Source: Callorhinus ursinus (taxonomy: Eukaryota > Chordata > Mammalia > Carnivora > Otariidae). Taken from it: 64,000 bases of DNA. Below the pieces are notes generated by a model that saw only the letters and a list, made by a program, of their open reading frames with translations, searched no databases and was not told the DNA's origin. Below are positions 57,251-64,000 of this stretch, in pieces. The translations under genes and the position numbers were made by a program. Positions within the stretch are counted from its first letter, which is position 1. Each line of letters begins with the position of its first letter. The stretch lies in the NCBI RefSeq assembly GCF_003265705.1, contig NW_020312817.1:26431861-26495860 (forward strand), given 5' to 3'.

Positions 57251-57853
57251 GCTGGGTGATTCTTAACAAAAAAAACAAACCTAATCTAAGCAATCTACGA
57301 AAGAATGTCAGTGTTTTACTCTAAAAAGGTGGGGGAAGAAGCAATGTTGGGGATTTCATGGTAAGCTTTGATCATTCTTTAAATCTGTGAATATGCGATG
57401 TTAATGCTACCTTACATTTGTATCAATGTTAGCAAAAAGCAACTGGCTTTCCAAAGTGTGATACTGTTGATACTATTGTATTTGTAAAAAACACAAAAGA
57501 TAATTTGCCTCCTACATACTAGTCGTAAATAGCAAACAGAATTGTTCTAATTACAATAAATTTCATTTATTTTAATGTAAACACAGGCGATACACTCATT
57601 AAAGTCCCTACCTTTAATTCAATAATCCCATTTGTAGTAGCACTTTGTAATATGAAAATTTGAAAACTTCATATTAAATGTTTGGAGACTAAATATGTCA
57701 TATCAATACAAGGGAATATAAGCTATTAAAAGTCATGAGTAGAAATACAGAAACATTTGTGATTATAACGTTAAGTTTTGAAAACGGTAGAATACAACTT
57801 CATTTTGCTACTCTGCAAAAACTGAGCAGATAAAGATCTAAAATAAATTTCTT
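57251..57853. other. Upstream flank of DPY30, unassigned
   Basis: AT-rich; L1-tail-like AATACAAGGGAATATAAGC near 57705. No gene recognised on either strand. Confidence 0.4.
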
Positions 57854-58029
57854 GGGGCGCCTAGGTGGCTCAGGTCATGATCCTAGGGTCCTGGGATCAA
57901 GCCCCGCACCGCATCCAGCTCCCTGCTAAAGTGGAGAGCCTGCTTCTCTCTCTTCCACTCCTCCTGCTTGTGTTCCCTCTCTTGCTGTGTCTGTCTGTCA
58001 AATAAATAAATAAAACCTTTAAAAAATTT
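57854..58029 (+). mobile_element. SINEC, plus, inner deletion
   Basis: GGTGGCTCAGGTCATGATCC lacks the CAGTCGTTAAGCG part. Confidence 0.9.
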
Positions 58030-58429
58030 ATTTAGGAACTAGACTTGTGGGTATGTTTTTAAAGTTTAATTTTGTAATGGATACTTGATTAGTACTGTAG
58101 TTGGTGACAGCTAACATGGCACTTTGAGGATTTTTCATGTAGGACTGATGGAAAGATGTGGATACATATGTACAAGATATAAAAATTGACTAGTACATTT
58201 ATTAACTCAAGATTAAATGCTTTTCAGGAGTGGGAAATAACAGCAAATAAGTTTAGAGAATAGTTGGGGAAACAAGAATAGTTATGTGCATTGCTATATT
58301 ATCATATATTCATACATTTCCCAATACATCATAGACACTCAAATATTTCCAAATTCCAGAAAGTAACTGAGAGCTGCTAATTTATATTTTCTAAGTACTA
58401 ACAATTTCAGTAAAATGGGAAGCTAGACT

Positions 58430-59210
58430 GAGCTTCTTCAAGACAGGGACCTTGTCTTATTTAACTTAGTACTTCACACAGTGCCTAGTACATCATAAGA
58501 TTCACAACATATATGGATTTGATTCATAATCAAAACAATATAGATATATATGCTGACACTACTAAAGGCTATATATAATTTTTGTGTGTGTCTGTGTAAG
58601 ATACATACATATATGATTACCAAAGGGAGGAGCACAGAACAATTAACTACCAACCAGGTTTCTCTCAATCTAGAAAAGACTTATAAGAGTGGTTTACAAA
58701 AAAGCTTCACCAAATTTTTTACATTTACAACTTATTGAAAAATTCAGAGAACAAGCTATCACAGAAGGGAGATGGGAGGGGGAAAATGACAGCTAGAAAT
58801 GATGTAAATGGATTAGCAAGAAAATGATAGGAAGTATAAAGTTAATTGAAGATACTGCAGAATGCTGAGTTCTTATATGAAATTAAAGATTCTGAAGAGG
58901 ATGGGCCCTGGGAACGATGATTATGACAGAAATTTGCAATAATGTGTACTCTCTAGAGAGGGATAAATTGAAAGAATGAGAAGAACTCTCTTTCGGACTT
59001 GTCATTACCAAACTTGGTTCAGGACTCCTCTCATCTGCTTCTGTTATGTCTTTTTATTACAGCACTTACCTCATTCTGCCTTATATATTGTTTGCAGTTA
59101 AACACAGTTAGATTTTTTAGTTCTTGAAAGGCAAAAATCCTATATTAATCTTCATATTTGTTTCTTATATTCAATAAATATTTTTTCAAAAGAAGTGAAT
59201 TTATAGGGAA
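58430..59210 (+). other. L2 fragments in flank
   Basis: 58425-58500 (CAAGACAGGGACCTTGTC, GTGCCTAGTACATCATAAG) and 59025-59190 (CAGCACTTACCTCATTC, TTCAATAAATATT) are L2-like. The middle is unassigned. Confidence 0.5.
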
Positions 59211-60069
59211 GGCAAGCACTTGCACCAAAGCACTACTCTAAACTTCTGTCTTTCTTAGGGCTTCAGGGAGATAGTAGTTTATAGATTCTAGAACTAGAAT
59301 TCTAGAAGCTAGAATAATAAAGAAAAATTACTCTGCTTGACCCCTTTTTTATAGACTTGGTGCAAATTACATTTATAAAACATTAACCTATTAGACAATA
59401 CCTATTTAGGAACAATACAATATGTATAGTAAAGAAACACTTGATTTGGGGTTAGATGAGTATTAGAACCTGGTTCCTTCACTGTTTGCCATGTGGAAGT
59501 AAGCAAATAATTTAACCCTTCTGGGCTTCATGTTTTTTCACATATAGATTAGGATAACAATTCTTCATGAAGAGGATCAAATGAGATAAAATAGATGAAA
59601 CTGCTTTGTGTGAAGCTATACAAAGATAAGTGAGACATTCTATTTTATCTGTTCCTAACTACTGCTTCATTATCATAATAATCTACCTTTTTTGTTCCTA
59701 TTCTTTTTTCTTTTAATTAATTTGTGAGAAAGTGCTCAAATAAAGAACATGATTCGTCACACAGTCATACATACAAACACAAACGTCTTTGCAAAAGAAG
59801 ACATAGAATTTATTGAGTGTAAATGGGCCCTCTGAGTGTGGGGAGGGACACCAGTCACCTCTGAAAAAGACCTAGAAATATATATTCCAGATTTGGTTAA
59901 TCATTTTCCAAGGAAGTATCTTTTGGTGGCTGATATAACAACTACTTTACCCATAGTTCCCTTGTCTCCACTACCAAACCCCATGCCCAAGCACCCTTAC
60001 CACTATCATCATCATCTCAGAAATGTTGGTATACCAAAGAACATGCCAAATGGGCTTTTTATTTTTATG
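59211..60069 (+). other. Flank with MIR
   Basis: 59440-59690 is MIR-like (GATTTGGGGTTAGATG, GGCTTCATG, ATGAGATAAAATAG). The rest is unassigned. Confidence 0.5.
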
Positions 60070-60071
60070 TT

Positions 60072-60254
60072 TAAAAAAAATTAATTCATTTAACAGAGAG
60101 AGACAGCGAGAGCGGGAACACAAGCAGGGGGAGTGGGAGAGGGAGAAGCAGGCTTCCCGTGAAGCAGGGAGCCCGATGCGGGACTCAGTCCCAGGACCCC
60201 AGGACCACGACCAGAGCCAAAGGCACACGCTTAACGACTGAGCCACCCAGGTGG
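60072..60254 (-). mobile_element. SINEC, minus
   Basis: Inverted copy; head ends CCACCCAGGTGG without the terminal CCCC. Confidence 0.9.
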
Positions 60255-60413
60255 CTCTCATTAGCAATGAGAGTAATAAAAAACCTAAACTTATTACAAT
60301 TCCAATCCCTAAATTGTCCCTTATTTCTTCCATTTCTCATAAGAGGTTGGTTATATTTAGATTTTTTTCAAAATTTCCTAAATGATTTTCAGTTTCTAAA
60401 AGTGTTGATTTTA

Positions 60414-60517
60414 GGGGCACCTGGCTGGCTCATTGGAAGAGTGTGTGACTCTTGATCTTAGGGTCATGAGATTGAGCCCCACATTGGATGTAGAGATTAC
60501 TTAAAATCTTTAAAGAA
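60414..60517 (+). mobile_element. SINEC short subtype, plus, with 16-bp TSD
   Basis: AAAAGTGTTGATTTTA at 60398-60413 and 60518-60533 around a head-only copy. The short subtype was therefore itself mobilised. Confidence 0.93.
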
Positions 60518-60643
60518 AAAAGTGTTGATTTTATGCTTTATGTTTTCTTTTTAGAAACCAAATAACTTAAATGTATGTTTATAAGTAGGTCATGGATAAT
60601 AAGTAATAAGTATAATATATAACTTGGATATCTTTTATTTTTT

Positions 60644-60816
60644 TTAAGATTTATTTATTTGTTCCAGAGAGAGAGAGTACATGCATGAGCCAGAGGAGGG
60701 GCAGAGGGAGAAGGAGCTGAGTAGACTCCCAGCTGAGCAGGGAGCCAGACAGGAGGCTCAATCCCATGACCTCTGGATCAATGGACACTTAACCGACTGA
60801 GCCACCCAGGCACCCC
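60644..60816 (-). mobile_element. SINEC, minus
   Basis: GATATCTTTTATTTT / GATATCTTTTAATTTT flanks. Confidence 0.91.
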
Positions 60817-60878
60817 GATATCTTTTAATTTTAAGATCCCCAGAGCCATTCCTGTTAATTTATGTTGAAACCATTTCT

Positions 60879-61001
60879 CTCTCTCTCTCTCCTTTTTTTT
60901 TTTTTTTTTTTTTGGTAATCTCTACACCCAACAAGGGGCTAGAACTCATGACCCCAAGATCGAGAATCACATACTCTACTGACTGAGCCAGCCAGACACC
61001 C
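60879..61001 (-). mobile_element. SINEC short subtype, minus
   Basis: TGAAACCATTTCTC (60865-60878) and TGAAACCTTTTCTC (61002-61015). A (TC)n and T22 tract form the tail. Confidence 0.88.
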
Positions 61002-61015
61002 TGAAACCTTTTCTC

Positions 61016-61303
61016 AAAGACAAATATCGGCACCAAAATAGAAATTGGTAGTTATGCCACCTAATTTTAATATCAGATTATTGTGTAAAGTGTTTTTCTT
61101 TATAGTATCATTATCAGAATGCATTGCTAATGTTTTCATATATGAGAGAGTGCAGAACAAAAACTGAATTAGAAGTCCAACTAGGTTCAGGTACCCTGTA
61201 AAGTGATTTACATATTCTCCCATATAAGACTGTAATCCTCTTGTAAGGTAGATATAATTATCCCCATAAAATAAGATGATAAAAATTGATTCAGAAAATT
61301 GTC
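61016..61303. other. Flank, unassigned
   Basis: Nothing recognised. Confidence 0.4.
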
Positions 61304-61437
61304 AGGGCGCCTAGGTGGCTCAGTCAGTTAAGTGTCCGACTCTTGATCTCAGCTCTGGTCTTGATCTCAGGGTCGTGAGTTCAAGCCCCAGGTTAGACTC
61401 CACACTGGGCATAGAGCCTACTTAAAAAAAAAGAAAA
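61304..61437 (+). mobile_element. SINEC short subtype, plus
   Basis: AAAATTGT repeated on both sides. Head GGGCGCCTAGGTGGCTCAG. Confidence 0.9.
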
Positions 61438-61488
61438 GAAAATTGTAACATAATGTTACATACTTACATGGCTATTTGAAAAAAAAAA

Positions 61489-61670
61489 TTTTTTTAAGAT
61501 TTTATTTATTTGAGGGAGAGAGTGAGAGAACACAAGCCAGGGGGAGAGGCAGAGGGAGAAGCAGGCTCCCCACTGAGCAGGGAGCCTGACGTGGGGCTCA
61601 ATCCCAGGACCTGGGATCATGACTTGAACCAAAGGCAGACGCTTAACCAACTGAGCCACCCAAGCACCCC
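61489..61670 (-). mobile_element. SINEC, minus
   Basis: Inverted tail TTTTTAAGATTTTATTTATTTG to head CCACCCAAGCACCCC. Confidence 0.9.
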
Positions 61671-62317
61671 AGGGCTAGATGAAATTTCAACCCAGATCCA
61701 CCTAATTCCAAAGGTTGTGCTCCTGGCTATGCATAAATAGAGGACAAATATATCAGTTAGTGTGCTTTGGGATTCCAGTAACAAATCCCAACTCCAGTTT
61801 GTTAAACAACAGACTTTTTGAGTAACAACTGAAAATCCCAGTAGCAAAGTGGGTATCTAACAAGGTTTAGTTGTGGCTTTTATACTGTTTCTCTACAATT
61901 TTCTCACCTTCATCTCTGTATATCAGCTTCATTCTCAGACTGCTTTCTCATGGTGAAGAGATCATTGCTAGAAGTACTCAGGACAACATGCTTTCTTTTT
62001 CATAATCAAAGACAGAAAGCATCTCTTCTCTTAGGTCTACCCATGTACCAGAAGTCTGAACTTTGCTTTGATCTGTCCATCTTGAATCAGTTATTTTGAT
62101 AAGGTGGGTGTCATGTGTTGACTAGCACAGAGCTGAATTACTGCCCATTCCTGAACGATGACAAGGATATGACCTGGTAGTAGTTGGTCCCACCCGAATT
62201 GTATGAACGCTAGGTAATGGGAGAGGATTGGTTCTACAAGAGAAAAGCCTAGAATGGGTTGGAAAGGGAAAGAAAGGGAATGGATGCTGAATAGTCCATC
62301 AAAAAATATTCACTGTT
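61671..62317. other. Flank, unassigned
   Basis: About 61750-62230 reads like an old, decayed repeat or unique DNA (CCAGTAACAAATCCCAACTCC). No gene assigned. Confidence 0.4.
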
Positions 62318-62476
62318 GGGGTGCCTAGGTGGCTCAGTCAGTTAAGTGCCCAACTCTTGATTTCAGCGCAAGTCATTATCTCATGGTTGTGAGATTGAGC
62401 CCCATGACTCAAGGGGCTTAGGATTCTCTCTCCTTCTCCTTCTCCCTCTGCCCCCCCCCTCAAAAATAAATAAATA
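62318..62476 (+). mobile_element. SINEC, plus, shortened body
   Basis: GGGGTGCCTAGGTGGCTCAG head and AATAAATAAATAAATAATTCACT end matching the left flank AATATTCACT. Confidence 0.88.
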
Positions 62477-62479
62477 AAT

Positions 62480-62968
62480 AATTCACTACTGCATGTTATG
62501 CAAGGAGTTTAATACAACTTATCATAAAAGGGATAAACTAAAACAGAATTTTCACTTTGACACAGCATTTCTACTTCTAGGACTTTATCCCATAGAAATA
62601 CAAAAATGTATGAATAGAAGGATACTTATCATACCACAGTTTTTAGCAGGAAAATATTGGGAATAGGTTAAATTATGATATCTCAATACAGTGGGTTACT
62701 GTGTAACCACTGAAAAAAATTGAAAAAGATCTATAGATACTGGTATGATAAACATTTGCTACATAATTTTATGTGAAAAAATGCGTGTTGCAGGAAAATC
62801 TCTATAGTAAGAATCTGTTTTTGCATGTATATATTTGTATGTGCATAGCAAAAAGCCTGGGGAGATATAAAACAAAATATTAAGAGGGAAAATGTTGAGG
62901 GGAAAGTCTTTGCTTTTTCCAAATTTGTGTATTGCTTGAACTTTTTTTCCAAAAGTATGAATTTGCTT
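62480..62968 (+). mobile_element. L1/L1M-like 3' fragment, plus
   Basis: ACACAGCATTTCTACTTCTAGGAC, AATACAGTGGGTTACTGTG and TTTTTGCATGTATATATTTG suggest an old L1 segment. Confidence 0.55.
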
Positions 62969-62985
62969 TAAAATAAAAAGAGTAA

Positions 62986-63164
62986 GGCCACCTGGGTGGC
63001 TTAGTCATTTAAGCATCCAACTCTTGATTTCAGCTCAGGTCATGATCTCAGGGTAGTGGGATCGAGTCTCCCATTGGGCTCATGCTGGGCATGAAGTCTG
63101 CTTAAGATTCTCTCTCCCTTTCCCTCTCCCCTCCCCCCCATCCCGTTTGCATGCTCTCAAGCCC

Positions 63165-63200
<36 letters not shown>
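62986..63200 (+). mobile_element. SINEC, plus, with (TAAA)n tail expansion
   Basis: The tail is a run of about ten AAAT units (63167-63205). Flanked by TAAAATAAAAAGAGTAA / TAAAATAAAAAGGGTAA. Confidence 0.92.
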
Positions 63201-63204
<4 letters not shown>

Positions 63205-63205
63205 A
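63167..63205 (+). repeat. (TAAA)n microsatellite in a SINE tail
   Basis: About ten tandem tetranucleotides, uninterrupted, likely length-polymorphic. Confidence 0.93.
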
Positions 63206-63559
63206 ATAAAAAGGGTAAAAATAGGTAAGTTTTCTGTAATTGGAAAATATGTAGTTTATTCTACATAACACATGCAGGATCGGGGAAGAATATTTATGTG
63301 AGTAATGAGTCTAATCAGTTGTATGATAGTATTAAAAGAAAAATCTTCCAGTTCACCCTCCCCTTCACCCAAGTATTTGTGGGTGGTGTGCAAAAGAGAG
63401 TTAACAGAGCAGCCTGAGACTGCTGTCCTTAGAAAGGCCTGCTTGCAAGGTTGGTTGGTATCTTGGAATTTGAATGATAGACAGTTCTCTACACAAATAC
63501 AAAACTTTCCCTAAATGATGAGAGTGGCTTAAACTGTTTGTGCAAACACTATGGTTTCT

Positions 63560-63935
63560 TTTAAACACCTGCTTTCCTTCTAGGAGTTTGGAATTTTGGT
63601 ATATCTTAGTCAGAGGGTGCCTACATGATCAGCCCCAGTAAAAACCCAAGGACTGAGTTTGTGATGAGAGTCGTGGTAGACAGTATTACACACATGTTGT
63701 CAGAACTCATTGCTGGAGGAATTAAGTGTGTCCTGTGTGACTCTACTGAGAGAAGATTCTTGGAAGCTGGTGCTTAGTTTTCTCCAGATTTTGCCCCATG
63801 TGCCTTTTCCCTTTGCTAATTTTGCTTTGTGTCCTTTTGCTGTAATAAATCATAGCTGTAAGTATGACTATATTCTGAGTCCTCTGAGTCCTTCTAGCAA
63901 ATCACCAAGAAGGTGGTCTTGGGGATCTTAAACTC
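63560..63935 (+). mobile_element. Solitary ERV-type LTR, plus
   Basis: GCCCCAGTAAAAACCCAAGGACTG, TGCCTTTTCCCTTTGCTAATTTTGC, TGTAATAAATCATAGCTGTAAG and GAGTCCTTCTAGCAAATCACC match the LTR block at 25985-26925 in order and spacing. It contains its own AATAAA. No viral genes adjoin it. Confidence 0.6.
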
Positions 63936-64000
63936 TCTCGGGGAATTTAAGATAAATATAAATTACAGTGCCTGCCCTCATAAATTGTATTCTGGTTCAT
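63936..64000 (+). other. Start of an L2-like fragment at the window edge
   Basis: CAGTGCCTGCCCTCATAAATTG is typical of L2 3' sequence. Cut by the window end. Confidence 0.4.

Overview
The window is nuclear DNA of a caniform carnivore, most likely an arctoid (bear, mustelid or pinniped). The evidence is a very dense population of tRNA-Lys-derived SINEC elements. Their heads carry box A/box B-like sequence (GGTGGCTCAG, GGGATCGAGCCCC), and they have CT-rich bodies and AATAAATAAAATCTT tails. The consensus visible here is not the dog SINEC_Cf type (recalled from memory). Introns, CpG islands, L1/L2/MIR/hAT fossils and one 100-N assembly gap also fit a mammalian scaffold.

Two genes are recognised by reading exons directly, both on the minus strand and arranged in tandem. 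(1) MEMO1: only the first coding exon (37571-37631) lies in the window, inside a strong CpG island (about 36.99-38.42 kb). Bases 1-37570 are the 5' part of MEMO1 intron 1; no second MEMO1 exon was found by eye. (2) DPY30: all four coding exons are present (56570-56605, 56437-56484, 49872-50014, 46759-46831) with consensus splice sites. Joined, they give the 99 codons expected for the family. A 3' UTR with an AATAAA signal ends near 46.48 kb and a CpG-rich promoter lies near 56.7-57.25 kb. The MEMO1-DPY30 spacer is about 8 kb, and bases above about 57.25 kb are upstream of DPY30. In human the next gene in that direction is SPAST (from memory); none of it is visible here.

Layout: 1-37.57 kb MEMO1 intron 1 (SINEC, L1, L2, MIR, one hAT-Tip100/Zaphod-like element, an LTR, gap at 13530-13629); 36.8-38.5 kb MEMO1 promoter, 5' exon and a G32 tract; 38.5-46.48 kb intergenic repeats; 46.48-56.9 kb DPY30; 56.9-64 kb upstream flank with repeats and an LTR at the far end.

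No undescribed multi-gene system was found. The points most worth a second look are: a 62-codon ORF with a good Kozak context and a predicted membrane helix just upstream of DPY30; recurrent L1 insertions with a duplicated two-module 3' end; a 12-bp minisatellite grown inside a SINE; target sites hit twice by retrotransposons; and a G32 homopolymer beside the MEMO1 promoter. Repeat family names were assigned by eye and need RepeatMasker confirmation. Long ORFs in the CpG islands and in SINEs are treated as compositional artefacts.
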